Of a stretch of 64,000 nucleotides of DNA, positions 51,780-60,722 are shown in pieces. How positions within the stretch are numbered: the first letter of the stretch is position 1; each line of letters starts with the position of its first letter. The DNA comes from Rhizobium sp. 2MFCol3.1 (GTDB lineage Bacteria; Pseudomonadota; Alphaproteobacteria; Rhizobiales; Rhizobiaceae): contig NZ_KB898374.1 of the NCBI RefSeq assembly GCF_000377565.1, positions 25,737-89,736 of the forward strand, in the 5' to 3' direction. The position numbers and the translations under genes are program-made. Under the pieces are notes generated by a model that did not search any database, had not been told where the DNA came from, and was given only the letters and a program-made list of their open reading frames with translations.

Positions 51780-52584
51780 CCGTGGCCAACGCGCGCCGAT
51801 CGCGCTCAAGATCGCCGCCGGCGGCGGGTTGCTCTTCCTGCACCTGCCGATCCTTTTGATCTTCGTCTACGCCTTCACGACGGAGGAAAAGAGCTACCAG
51901 TGGCCGCCGCCTGGGCTGACGCTGCAGTGGTTCGGGATTGCCTGGAACCGGCCGGATGTCTGGGCCGCCCTCGGGCTTTCCGTGCAGGTCGCCTGCATCG
52001 CCACCGCGATCGCACTGGTGCTCGGCACGCTCTGCGCCGCCGCCGTCAGCCAGACGAAGTTCTTCGGCCGCGAGGCGATCTCGCTGCTCGTCATCCTGCC
52101 GATCGCGCTGCCTGGTATCATCACCGGCATCGCGCTGCGCTCGGCCTTCAGCCTGTTCGATATTCCCTTCTCGGTGTGGACGATCGTGCTCGGCCACGCC
52201 ACCTTCTGCGTCGTGGTGGTCTACAATAACGCCGTCGCCCGCTTCCGCCGCACCCAGGGATCGCTGATCGAGGCCTCGATGGATCTCGGCGCCGATGGCT
52301 TCCAGACCTTCCGCCACATCATCCTGCCGAACATCGGCACGGCGCTTCTGGCCGGCGGCATGCTTGCCTTCGCGCTCTCCTTCGACGAGGTCATCGTCAC
52401 CACCTTTACCGGCGGCCAGCAATCGACGCTGCCGATCTGGATGCTGGAAGAGCTGATCCGTCCGCGCCAGCGCCCCGTCACCAACGTGGTCGCCATGGTC
52501 GTCGTGCTCGTCACCTTCCTGCCGATCCTGGCAGCCTACTACCTCACGCGCGACGGCGATCAGGTCGCCGGAGCTGGAAAATAA
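51769..52584 (+). CDS. Polyamine-type ABC transporter permease (YdcV/PotC-like)
   Basis: A 271-residue second permease with six helices. The EAA loop is IEASMDLGADGFQTFRHIIL, and the conserved ALSFDEVIVTTFTGG helix of PotC-type proteins is present. It pairs with the preceding permease to form the channel. A dehydrogenase gene follows 52 bases downstream. Confidence 0.92.
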   Translation: MRSDRGQRAPIALKIAAGGGLLFLHLPILLIFVYAFTTEEKSYQWPPPGLTLQWFGIAWNRPDVWAALGLSVQVACIATAIALVLGTLCAAAVSQTKFFGREAISLLVILPIALPGIITGIALRSAFSLFDIPFSVWTIVLGHATFCVVVVYNNAVARFRRTQGSLIEASMDLGADGFQTFRHIILPNIGTALLAGGMLAFALSFDEVIVTTFTGGQQSTLPIWMLEELIRPRQRPVTNVVAMVVVLVTFLPILAAYYLTRDGDQVAGAGK

Positions 52585-52636
52585 CCGGAGCGCGGGATAC
52601 CCCCATCCCGCCCCATCGATAACAAGGGAGAACATC

Positions 52637-54064
52637 ATGGACACCGCGATGCTGATTGGATCCCGCTTCGAAGCGGGCACCGAGATCGAAGAAAACATCC
52701 TGAACCCGAAGACCGGCGAAACGGTGCTGAGCCTTGCCGAGGCATCGCTCGGCCAGATCGACGCCGCCGTCGATGCCGCCGAGAAGGCCTTCTCGGCATG
52801 GTCGCAGACGACTCCAGGCGAGCGCGCTGGCTATCTGCTGAAAATCGCCGACGCAATCGAGAAGGACGCCCAAGGCTTCGCAACGCTGGAAGCGCTGAAC
52901 TGCGGCAAGCCGATCAACGCGGTGCTGAACGACGAGATCCCCGCCATCGTCGATTGCTACCGCTTCTTCGCAGGCGCGGTGCGCAACCTGCACGGCCCGG
53001 TCGCCGGTGAATATCTGCCTGGCCACACCTCGATGATCCGCCGCGACGCCGTCGGCATCGTCGGATCGATCGCGCCGTGGAACTACCCGCTGATGATGAT
53101 GGCCTGGAAGCTGGCGCCGGCCATCGCCGGCGGCAACACCGTGGTCTTCAAACCTTCCGAACAGACGCCGCTGACGGCGCTGAAGATGGCGAAGCTCCTC
53201 TCCGACATCCTGCCCGAAGGCGTGGTCAACGTCATCCTCGGCCGCGGCGAAAGCGTCGGCAACGCGCTGATCAACCACCCGAAGATCTCGATGCTGTCGA
53301 TCACCGGCGACGTCGCGACCGGCAAGAAGGTGCTGCAGGCAGCCGCCAAAACAGTCAAGCGCACCCATCTGGAACTCGGCGGCAAGGCCCCTGTGATCGT
53401 CTTCGACGACGCCGATATCGACGCGGTCGTATCGGGCATCCGCACCTTCGGCTATTACAATGCCGGCCAGGACTGCACCGCTGCCTGCCGCATCTATGCC
53501 GACGCCAAGGTCTACGACAAGTTCGTGGCCGATCTCTCCTCGGCGGTCTCCTCGATCAAGTTCAACCTTGCCGACGACGCCGAAAACGAGATCGGCCCGC
53601 TGATCTCCAAGCGCCAGCGCGACCGCGTCGAGAGCTTCGTGGCGCGTGCCGGCGAGCACAAGCACATGGAGATCACGACAGGCGGTAAGACATCGGGCGA
53701 CAAGGGTTTCTTCTACACGCCGACGGTGATTGCTGGCGCCACGCAGGAAGACGAGATCGTCCGCCGCGAGGTTTTCGGCCCGGTCGTTTCCGTCACCCGC
53801 TTCACCGATGTCGAGGATGCCGTCACCTGGGCCAACGACAGCGACTATGGCCTGGCTTCGTCGGTCTGGACCAAGGACATCAGCCGCGGCATGAAGACCG
53901 CCGCCCGCCTGCAATATGGCTGCACCTGGATCAACACCCACTTCATGCTCACCAACGAGATGCCGCATGGCGGCCTGAAGCAATCGGGCTACGGCAAGGA
54001 CATGTCCGTCTACGCACTGGAAGACTACACCGCCGTCCGCCACGTGATGATCAACCACGGATAA
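52637..54064 (+). CDS. Aminobutyraldehyde-type aldehyde dehydrogenase (PatD/YdcW-like)
   Basis: A 475-residue NAD-dependent aldehyde dehydrogenase. Catalytic Cys lies in GQDCTAACR, the general-base Glu in HLELGGKAPV, and the NAD site in GSIAPWNYP and ITGDVATGKK. GQDCTAACR and the operon match E. coli ydcSTUV-ydcW, where the last enzyme oxidises 4-aminobutanal to GABA in putrescine breakdown. Here no transaminase gene is adjacent, so the amine step must be encoded elsewhere. AAGGGAGAACATC precedes the ATG. A terminator follows. Confidence 0.9.
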   Translation: MDTAMLIGSRFEAGTEIEENILNPKTGETVLSLAEASLGQIDAAVDAAEKAFSAWSQTTPGERAGYLLKIADAIEKDAQGFATLEALNCGKPINAVLNDEIPAIVDCYRFFAGAVRNLHGPVAGEYLPGHTSMIRRDAVGIVGSIAPWNYPLMMMAWKLAPAIAGGNTVVFKPSEQTPLTALKMAKLLSDILPEGVVNVILGRGESVGNALINHPKISMLSITGDVATGKKVLQAAAKTVKRTHLELGGKAPVIVFDDADIDAVVSGIRTFGYYNAGQDCTAACRIYADAKVYDKFVADLSSAVSSIKFNLADDAENEIGPLISKRQRDRVESFVARAGEHKHMEITTGGKTSGDKGFFYTPTVIAGATQEDEIVRREVFGPVVSVTRFTDVEDAVTWANDSDYGLASSVWTKDISRGMKTAARLQYGCTWINTHFMLTNEMPHGGLKQSGYGKDMSVYALEDYTAVRHVMINHG

Positions 54065-54087
54065 GCGCGACACGGTTTCAAAGAGCA

Positions 54088-54121
54088 ACGCCGGCGCGAG
54101 CAATTGCGCCGGCGTCATTTT
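54088..54121 (+). terminator. Terminator of the YdcSTUV-PatD-type operon
   Basis: ACGCCGGCGC and GCGCCGGCGT pair over 10 bases around an 8-base loop, then CATTTTGTCC, 24 bases after the stop. Confidence 0.85.
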
Positions 54122-54217
54122 GTCCTAAGCGGATAAATCGAACCGCTATCTCATTGGATATGGAACCTTTTTCGCTCTGGCGCGTCTTCTATCCGATTAA
54201 CTAGAAGGAACGCCTCC

Positions 54218-54391
54218 ATGCTGAAATGGGCTCTTATCTTTTTCGTGATTTCGCTGATCGCGGGCTTCTTCGGCTTTTCCGGGATTTCCGCGGCGACGGC
54301 GACGATCGCGCGCGTTCTCTTCGGTATCGCGCTGATCATCTTCGTGATCTTCCTGGTGCTCGCACTCCTGGCCGGGCAGGCAATATTCTAG
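54218..54391 (+). CDS. DUF1328 small membrane protein
   Basis: A 57-residue protein with two helices: MLKWALIFFVISLIAGFFGF, then a small loop SGISAATATIARV and a second helix ending LLAGQAIF. This is the DUF1328 (YtjA-like) pattern, a widespread small envelope protein often induced by stress. AGAAGGAACGCCTCC precedes the ATG. Function unknown. Confidence 0.88.
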   Translation: MLKWALIFFVISLIAGFFGFSGISAATATIARVLFGIALIIFVIFLVLALLAGQAIF

Positions 54392-54401
54392 GAAGCCGAT
54401 C

Positions 54402-55610
54402 CTATAGCCCGGTCTTGACCGAAAACAGCGATACGGGATCGGCGACGCCCTTGAGCGACATCGGTTCCAGCGCCTCGAAATCCATCTCCGAAATCTCGTC
54501 AGTGGCGGCATCATGCGTGCCGCCGCAGACAAGCACCTGCGAAGGTGCGGCGACCGAAGCGATCCGCGCCGCCAGATTGACCGTGTGACCGAAAATGTCG
54601 CCATCGCGCGGCACCACTTGACCGGTCGCAACGCCCACTCTCACCTCCGGCAACTGATGCGCCGCACTCTCGGCGACGAGCGACAGTGACGCCTTCAATG
54701 CGGCCTCCGCATCCGGAAATAGCATCATCACCCCATCGCCCAGCGGCTTGACGATCCGCCCGCCGGCGAGATTGGCGAGACGCTGCGCCAGCGCCTCGAA
54801 GCTCGCCGCCTTCTCGGCCGCCCTGACATCGCCGATATCGCGCGTCAGCGCTGTGAAGCCGGTCAGATCGGCGAAAGCCACGGCCGGCAGCGCCTGATCA
54901 CTTTCGGCCTCGGCACCCAGCCCGCGCAAGGCATCCTGCAGCCGCCCGACCACATTGTCGAACACAGCCTCTTCTAGCATCCGCCGTTGCAGCAGGAAGA
55001 GCATGCGGATGCCGATGCGCTGTAGCGAAAGCCGCGTGGCCGCACCCGCCGCGAGCACCTCGCGATGGCTGAGGCCTGCCGCCAGCATCGGCTCTTCGAC
55101 CTCGGCGCGGAAGAGATCGCGCATCGTATCCACGCAGCGCCGCATCGACTGGCCGAACACCCTCAGCACCCGCTGCATGCCCTCGTCGGAAGCGCCGAGC
55201 CTGGTGCATTCGGTGATCAGCCGGATGAACTCCTCGTCATCCTCCCGCAGCGCCCGCTTCGGCGACATCGGCGAAAGCCCGGCGCTGGAATGCAGTGCGT
55301 TGACGCGGCCAAGATCGAGCGACGCTTCGGCAAGCGCGTCCGCAAGCGACTTGTCCGACATGGTGACCGGCTCGAACATCAATTGGCTGGCGAAATCGAG
55401 CGAGACGATCTGTTGCCTGAGACCGGTGGCGAGCATCTCGAGCGCGATGCCGGCGGCGTTCAGCGCCAGCACCAGCCGCAGCCGGCTGACATCGCTCGCC
55501 GCATAGCCCTCCGGCCCGGCCTCGATGATCTGAAGCCGCGCCACGGCATCCAGCTGCTCCGCATCGCAACCGGCAAGCGCCGCCAATCTCTCGCGCGACA
55601 ACGACCCCAT
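54402..55610 (-). CDS. Class III adenylate/guanylate cyclase with MerR-like N terminus
   Basis: A 402-residue soluble protein. The C-terminal cyclase domain (about 240-400) has VAFADLTGFTALTRDIGD, KPLGDGVMMLFPD and GHTVNLAARIASVA, with metal Asp and Asn/Arg residues. The first about 65 residues resemble a MerR winged helix (LSRERLAALAGCDAEQLDAV, then GYAASDVSRLRLVLALNAAG). This is my own reading; databases may call it a cyclase regulatory domain. A helical middle region connects them. It may make cAMP in response to a ligand or DNA state. Convergent with the DUF1328 gene. Confidence 0.83.
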   Translation of the reverse strand: MGSLSRERLAALAGCDAEQLDAVARLQIIEAGPEGYAASDVSRLRLVLALNAAGIALEMLATGLRQQIVSLDFASQLMFEPVTMSDKSLADALAEASLDLGRVNALHSSAGLSPMSPKRALREDDEEFIRLITECTRLGASDEGMQRVLRVFGQSMRRCVDTMRDLFRAEVEEPMLAAGLSHREVLAAGAATRLSLQRIGIRMLFLLQRRMLEEAVFDNVVGRLQDALRGLGAEAESDQALPAVAFADLTGFTALTRDIGDVRAAEKAASFEALAQRLANLAGGRIVKPLGDGVMMLFPDAEAALKASLSLVAESAAHQLPEVRVGVATGQVVPRDGDIFGHTVNLAARIASVAAPSQVLVCGGTHDAATDEISEMDFEALEPMSLKGVADPVSLFSVKTGL

Positions 55611-55690
55611 GAAGCCCCCAAAACAACCCCAGGTGAAGAAAACCTCTCTTACACCAGATTGCCAAGCGGCTCTATCGCGCGCGCCTACCT

Positions 55691-56380
55691 CTAAAGGAGG
55701 CTTGCGCCGACATTGATGGCAAGCGCCAGGATGGTCGTGTTGAAGAGAAACGACAGCACGGAATGCAGCAGCGTCAGCTTGCGCATGACAGTCGAGCTCG
55801 TCGCCACATCCGCGGTTTGCGAGGCAACGCCGATCGTGAAGGAGTAGTAGAGGAAATCCCAGTAGACGGGCTCGTCCAACCCTTCGGGGAACTTCAGCCC
55901 GTCTCCCTTGACGCCGTCGCCATCATCGTCCCCGCCATAGAAGCGGTGCGCGTAATGCACGGTAAACAGCGTGTGCAGGAAGACCCAAGAGATCAGGATG
56001 GTGACGATTGCGGCGAGCGCCCGGCCAAGCGCGACGCTGGGCGCCGCCTCCTTGACCTGATGCAGCTCGAGCCCGATGCCGGCGATGCTGGCAAGGGCCG
56101 CCGAGATTGACAGGAACATCAGAAGCGAGTCCGAGAAATCGAGATCGGCCGAGCGCTTGCGGATCGTCGCCACGCTCGCCTTCAGCATCCGCCGCCATGT
56201 GGCGACGATGAACATCACCGCAGCCACATTCCAGCCGGCCAACAAGTTGCGCGCCGTCACCTCACGCGTCGTCAGAAGCAGGAAGACCGCGAGGCCGACG
56301 AGCACGGCGATCACGAAGATCGCATGCTTGCGCAGCAACCGAAGGGGACGACCACTGCCGCCTGACGTAACCTCTGCCAT
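55691..56380 (-). CDS. DUF1345 membrane protein
   Basis: A 229-residue inner-membrane protein with about five helices. DUF1345 features are LLAGWNVAAVMFIVATWRRM, HTLFTVHYAHRFYGGDD, and PVYWDFLYYSFTIGVASQTA, the last resembling a pore-like segment. Function unknown. GGAGCATTTG precedes the ATG at 56380. It is upstream of the MerR-like cyclase gene on the same strand (80 bases apart), so the two may be co-transcribed. Confidence 0.85.
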   Translation of the reverse strand: MAEVTSGGSGRPLRLLRKHAIFVIAVLVGLAVFLLLTTREVTARNLLAGWNVAAVMFIVATWRRMLKASVATIRKRSADLDFSDSLLMFLSISAALASIAGIGLELHQVKEAAPSVALGRALAAIVTILISWVFLHTLFTVHYAHRFYGGDDDGDGVKGDGLKFPEGLDEPVYWDFLYYSFTIGVASQTADVATSSTVMRKLTLLHSVLSFLFNTTILALAINVGASLL

Positions 56381-56445
56381 CAAATGCTCCGCCGCTGCGA
56401 GATCACCAACGATATCAGCTTGATACCGGCAAGAGCAATATGGCC

Positions 56446-57177
56446 TCAGCCGGTCCAGCCGCCATCGACCACATGAATCTGGCCCGTCGTGAACCCGGCC
56501 TCGTCGCCGGCGAGATAGGTCACGAGTGCCGCGATCTCCTCGGCGGTGGCGATCCGGCCCATCGGCTGGCGGGCAATGAAGTCGCTGAGCGCCTTGTCGT
56601 AATCGCCGGTGGCGCGCAGCCGCTCGTGCAGCGAGGGGCTGTCGACCGTCCCCGGGCAGATGGCGTTGGCGCGGATGCCCTTAGCGACGAAATCGGATGC
56701 GATCGACTTGGTAAGCCCGATCACGGCCGCTTTCGATGCGCTATAGGCAAAGCGGTTCGGCACGCCCTTCACGCTCGATGCCACCGACGCCATGTTGACG
56801 ATCGAGCCCTTGCCCTTGTCGAGCATGCCGGGAAGGAAGGTGCGGCAGGTCGTATACATTGCCTTGGCGTTGAGGTTGAAGGAGAAGTCCCAGTCCTTCT
56901 CCTCGCAATCGAGGATCGAGCCGGCATGCACGAAACCGGCGCAATTGAAGAGCACGTCGATCGGCCCGATCTCCTCTGCGAAGGCGCGAACCGCGTTCCC
57001 GTCGAGCACGTCGAGAACCGTGGTCGTCGCGCCCGCGAGCGTCGAAAGCGATGCCTGGTTGATGTCGGTGGCGTAAACATGGGCGCCAAGCGAAATGAAC
57101 CGCTCCGCGCTGGCGCGACCGATCCCCTGACCGGCCGCCGTGACGACGACCTTCTTGCCTTCCAGACCGTGGCTCAT
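56446..57177 (-). CDS. SDR dehydrogenase, 2-keto-3-deoxy-L-fuconate or related sugar type
   Basis: A 243-residue classical short-chain dehydrogenase. The NAD motif is TAAGQGIGRA and VLFNCAGFVHAGS. The catalytic Ser is in NMASVASS, with Tyr and Lys in FAYSASKAA. PGTVDSPSLHERL and the short length match enzymes annotated as 2-keto-3-deoxy-L-fuconate dehydrogenase and human-like DHRS6. The fuconolactonase-like hydrolase lies divergent, 187 bases away, supporting a fucose or similar pathway. GGGGAGGAATT precedes the ATG. Confidence 0.85.
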   Translation of the reverse strand: MSHGLEGKKVVVTAAGQGIGRASAERFISLGAHVYATDINQASLSTLAGATTTVLDVLDGNAVRAFAEEIGPIDVLFNCAGFVHAGSILDCEEKDWDFSFNLNAKAMYTTCRTFLPGMLDKGKGSIVNMASVASSVKGVPNRFAYSASKAAVIGLTKSIASDFVAKGIRANAICPGTVDSPSLHERLRATGDYDKALSDFIARQPMGRIATAEEIAALVTYLAGDEAGFTTGQIHVVDGGWTG

Positions 57178-57364
57178 AATTCCTCCCCTTATGCGTGGCG
57201 CTTGCGGCGCATTCATTCATATGCAAACATTATATTCATTATGTCGTCAATCACATTGTCCGACGCCGAACGCTGACATGGGTAGGAGGCCCGCGTCAGC
57301 AACGAAAAATCCGGCGAAAGACGAGAGGACGACAGGACAGCCTGCATGAAGGGGGAGGAACCGC

Positions 57365-58204
57365 ATGCTCTTCGACACACATCTGCACGTCATCGACCGC
57401 AATCGCCTGCACTATCCCTGGCTCCCCGACGTGCGGGATCTCGACCGCGACAGCCTCTATGAGCACTATTCGCGCGACGCGCTCCGCTGCGGCATCAGCA
57501 ATGTGCTGCACATGGAGGTCGATGTATCAGGTGATGCGATCGAACAGGAAACGACCTTCATCAAGGAGATCGCCGAAAGGCCTAAAAGCCTCGTGCGCGG
57601 CGCCATCGCCGCCTGCCGGCCGGAGGAAGAGGGCTTTGCCGCCTATCTCGAACGCTGCCTCGCCGACCCCTTCATCAAGGGTTTTCGCCGTGTGCTGCAT
57701 GTGGCTCCCGACGACACCTCCGAGCGCCCGCTGTTTCGCGAGAACGTAGCCCGGCTCTCCAATACCCGGCTAACCTTCGATCTCTGCGTCTTCCCGCATC
57801 AGTTCGAACGCATTCTCGATCTCGTCGACCTCAACCCCGATGTCCGCTTCATCCTCGACCACTGCGCCAATCCGCCGATCAAATCGGGCATGAGCACCGT
57901 CTGGCATCGCGGCATCACCGAATTCTCCCGCCGTCCCAACGTCACCGCCAAAATCTCCGGCGTCATCGCCTATGGCGATCTCGAACGCTGGTCGGTCGAG
58001 AGCCTGCGCCCCTATGTCGAGCACACGATCGAAAGCTTCGGCTGGGACCGCGTCGTCTGGGGAAGCGACTGGCCGGTCTGCACGCTCGGCGGCGGGTTGA
58101 CGCCCTGGGTGGCGGCCACGCACGCGCTGACATCAGGCTGCAGCGCGGAAGAGCGCGACAAGCTGTATCAGGGGAATGCCAAGCGGATCTGGGCGATCGA
58201 CTGA
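57365..58204 (+). CDS. Amidohydrolase 2 family lactonase (L-fuconolactonase-like)
   Basis: A 279-residue TIM-barrel metal hydrolase. The N-terminal FDTHLHVIDRNRLHYPWL gives the HxH ligands. RFILDHCANPPIKSG supplies His, and VVWGSDWPVCTLGG supplies the final Asp. These are the features of fuconolactonase-like enzymes that open sugar lactones. GGGGGAGGAACCGC precedes the ATG. Divergent from the SDR gene, with which it could act in sequence (lactone opening, then keto-deoxy acid oxidation). No transporter or aldolase gene is adjacent. Confidence 0.85.
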   Translation: MLFDTHLHVIDRNRLHYPWLPDVRDLDRDSLYEHYSRDALRCGISNVLHMEVDVSGDAIEQETTFIKEIAERPKSLVRGAIAACRPEEEGFAAYLERCLADPFIKGFRRVLHVAPDDTSERPLFRENVARLSNTRLTFDLCVFPHQFERILDLVDLNPDVRFILDHCANPPIKSGMSTVWHRGITEFSRRPNVTAKISGVIAYGDLERWSVESLRPYVEHTIESFGWDRVVWGSDWPVCTLGGGLTPWVAATHALTSGCSAEERDKLYQGNAKRIWAID

Positions 58205-58232
58205 ACGCGGTTGGATATCCCCCACAACGCAA

Positions 58233-58261
58233 AAAGGGCGGCGCCACCGGCACCGCCCTTT
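58233..58261. terminator. Bidirectional terminator between lactonase and transaldolase genes
   Basis: AAAGGGCGG and CCGCCCTTT pair around GCGCCACCGGCA. The minus-strand reading ends CCGCCCTTTTTGCG, good for tal; the plus-strand reading ends CCGCCCTTTCC. Confidence 0.85.
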
Positions 58262-58285
58262 CCTCATTCAAGTACCCGCAAAACC

Positions 58286-59251
58286 TTAGGCGGCTGCGAG
58301 CTGCAGTTCCTTGGTGACCATGGCGCGCAGCGTGCCGAGGTCCTTGGCGAAGGCGCGGATGCCTTCGGCGAGCTTTTCGGTCGCCATGGCGTCTTCGTTC
58401 ATCATCCAGCGGAAGGTCTTTTCGTCGACGGCGATCTTGGAGATCGGCTTGGCACCGTCAGGCGACAGCTTGCGCTCGAGCTTGCCCTGGTCGTTGGAGA
58501 GTTCGTCGAGCAGGTTCGGCGCGATCGTCAAGCGGTCGCAACCGGCCAATGCTTCGATCTCGCCAGCCGAGCGGAACGAGGCGCCCATGACGATCGTCTT
58601 GATGTCGTTGGCCTTGTAGTAGTTGTAGATCTCGCGAACGGAGAGTACGCCCGGATCTTCCTCAGGCGTGAAGTCCTTGCCGGTCGACTTCTTGTACCAG
58701 TCGAGGATACGGCCGACGAAGGGCGAGATGAGGAATGCCTTGGCGTCGGCGCAGGCGATTGCCTGTGCCTGCGAGAACAGGAGCGTCAGGTTGCAGTCGA
58801 TGCCTTCCTTCTGCAGGATTTCGGCGGCGCGAATGCCTTCCCAGGTGGAAGCGAGCTTGATCAGGATGCGATCCTTCTCGATGCCGCGTTCCTTGTAGCC
58901 GGCGATGATGCCGTGTGCCTTTTCAACCGACGCCTTGGTGTCGAAGGAAAGGTCGGCATCGACTTCGGTCGAGACGCGGCCGGGAACGAGCTTGGAGAGC
59001 GCTGCACCGACGGAAACGGCGAGACGGTCGGCAACGGCGGAAGCAACGGCTTCGGAATTGCCGCCCTGCTTCTTGCCCCAGGAAACGGCTTCCTTGATCG
59101 CATCGGCGAACATCGGCGTGCCGAGTGCCTTCAAAACGATGCTCGGGTTGGTCGTGCAATCGACCGGCTTCAGGCGGGCAACGGCTTCGATGTCACCGGT
59201 GTCGGCGACGACGGTGGTGATCTCGCGGAGTTGGTCAAGCTTGGATGTCAT
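58286..59251 (-). CDS. tal: Transaldolase
   Basis: A 321-residue class I transaldolase that moves a dihydroxyacetone unit between sedoheptulose-7-phosphate and glyceraldehyde-3-phosphate. The Schiff-base Lys132 is in ILIKLASTWEG. Asp17 lies in VVADTGD, and the signature VDCTTNPSIVLKAL is near residue 30. Length and motifs fit the TalB subfamily. Single gene; its product fits downstream of xylulokinase in pentose use. Terminated by the hairpin at 58233-58261. Confidence 0.95.
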   Translation of the reverse strand: MTSKLDQLREITTVVADTGDIEAVARLKPVDCTTNPSIVLKALGTPMFADAIKEAVSWGKKQGGNSEAVASAVADRLAVSVGAALSKLVPGRVSTEVDADLSFDTKASVEKAHGIIAGYKERGIEKDRILIKLASTWEGIRAAEILQKEGIDCNLTLLFSQAQAIACADAKAFLISPFVGRILDWYKKSTGKDFTPEEDPGVLSVREIYNYYKANDIKTIVMGASFRSAGEIEALAGCDRLTIAPNLLDELSNDQGKLERKLSPDGAKPISKIAVDEKTFRWMMNEDAMATEKLAEGIRAFAKDLGTLRAMVTKELQLAAA

Positions 59252-59556
59252 GGTCGCGTGTCCTTTTGACTTGAGCTGCGAGCCGGAGCACTTGAGGTCC
59301 GGCGAATGAGGTGATCTACGGATTGCCCGTACTGTCTTTGAAGTCGCTGTCTGTGAAATCGTGCCCGCGCGTCTGGCTTACATCATAAACGTCGGCGAGT
59401 ATCCCATCGTTCCCGTCTCGGGCTGCCGCAACGAGGACGTCCAAGGGCAATCCAGCCCCAGCGCAAGACCGCTGCGATTTGCCATATGCCCGCACAGTGC
59501 CTCCTACAATGGACGGAACGACCAGTTACAAAGACTATCGCTATTCCAGGGCCATA

Positions 59557-59597
59557 ATGTCAAGGACATTTGTGCATTTCAATTGACATAAGTGTCA
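59557..59597. promoter_or_regulatory. Inverted repeats upstream of the SorC regulator
   Basis: ATGTCaagGACAT (59557-59569) and TGACAtaagTGTCA (59584-59597) share GACA/TGTC half sites, with centres 27-28 bases apart. They lie 77-117 bases before the GTG start in the 422-base gap between tal and the SorC gene. The rest of that gap (59252-59556) shows no gene that I can defend. They could be the autoregulatory operators. Confidence 0.4.
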
Positions 59598-59673
59598 CAC
59601 CGGTCATTATCGCGGCAACAAACCATGCCCTGTCTCGAGCAGGATCTAGGGCGCCTTTGCTTTTGGAGGAGAT

Positions 59674-60657
59674 GTGGTCAAGCTAAAACGCGGCACGCAC
59701 ACCGCCTATTCGGAAGCCTCCTCGCTCAGACTGCGCGCTGCCTGGCTCTATTATAACCAGGGATTGACGCAAAAAGATGTCGCCGAGCAGCTCGGCATCA
59801 GCCGCACGACCGTCATCCGGCTGCTCGACGAGGCGATGAAGCGCAGCGAGGTGCAGATCTGGATCAACGATTCGATCGGCGATTGCGTCGAGCTGTCGGT
59901 GAAGCTGGAGCGCGCCTATGGCCTGGACGAGGCGATTGTGGTGCCCGCACCCGTTACCTCCGATCCGAATGCGCTGGCCAAAAGCGTCGGCCTGGCGCTC
60001 GGCCAGTTTCTCTCCGAAGCCATCCCCGACAATTACACGATCGGCGTCGGCTGGGGCCGCACCATGACGGCCTCGCTGTCGAGCTTCCGTCCGCCGCGCC
60101 GCGACAATTGCAAGGTCGTCTCGCTGCTCGGCGGCATCGTCGCCGTCCACCAGACCAACCCGATCGATTACACCTGGCGGCTCGCAAGCCAGCTCGGCGC
60201 CGAATGCTACATGTTCCTCGCGCCGCTTCTGGTCGATTCCACCGAGACCAAGCGCAATCTCATCGAAAAATGCGGCCTCGACACCATCTACCGGCTCGCC
60301 GAAACGCTTGATCTCGCCATCGTCAGCTGCGGCGATATCGGCCCGCATTCGACCTCGCTGTCGGAGGGCTGGATCTCCAAGGGCGAATTGCAGGAGCTGA
60401 TCGATGCCGGCTGCGTCTGCGACACCATGTTCAATTTCCTCGACAAGGACGGCAACACGGTCGATCATTCGATCAACAGCCGGGTCATGTCCGTCGATCT
60501 CGATACGCTGAAGAAGGCCAAGCACATCGTGCTCTCCTCCGGCGGCGCCCACCGCGCGGTTGCCATCAGCGCCACCATCAAGCGGATCGGCTGCAACACG
60601 CTGATCACAGACGAAAGCGCCGCCCGCGCCCTGATCGAGCTCGCCGACGCCGGCTGA
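59674..60657 (+). CDS. SorC/DeoR-type sugar-binding transcriptional regulator
   Basis: A 327-residue regulator. The N-terminal HTH reads LTQKDVAEQLGISRTTVIRL (about residues 31-50). The sugar-phosphate-binding domain covers the rest, with VGWGRTMTASLSSF and IVLSSGGAHRAVAI loops of the family. The start is GTG after GGAGGAGAT. No catabolic operon follows immediately; the next gene is DoxX-like. Its target may be tal, which is divergent, or genes elsewhere. Confidence 0.87.
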   Translation: MVKLKRGTHTAYSEASSLRLRAAWLYYNQGLTQKDVAEQLGISRTTVIRLLDEAMKRSEVQIWINDSIGDCVELSVKLERAYGLDEAIVVPAPVTSDPNALAKSVGLALGQFLSEAIPDNYTIGVGWGRTMTASLSSFRPPRRDNCKVVSLLGGIVAVHQTNPIDYTWRLASQLGAECYMFLAPLLVDSTETKRNLIEKCGLDTIYRLAETLDLAIVSCGDIGPHSTSLSEGWISKGELQELIDAGCVCDTMFNFLDKDGNTVDHSINSRVMSVDLDTLKKAKHIVLSSGGAHRAVAISATIKRIGCNTLITDESAARALIELADAG

Positions 60658-60722
60658 CACACCGGTCGCATCGGCGACATATGTCGCATCATCCAGACGC
60701 CGGTCATTTGCGTAAACGGTGC

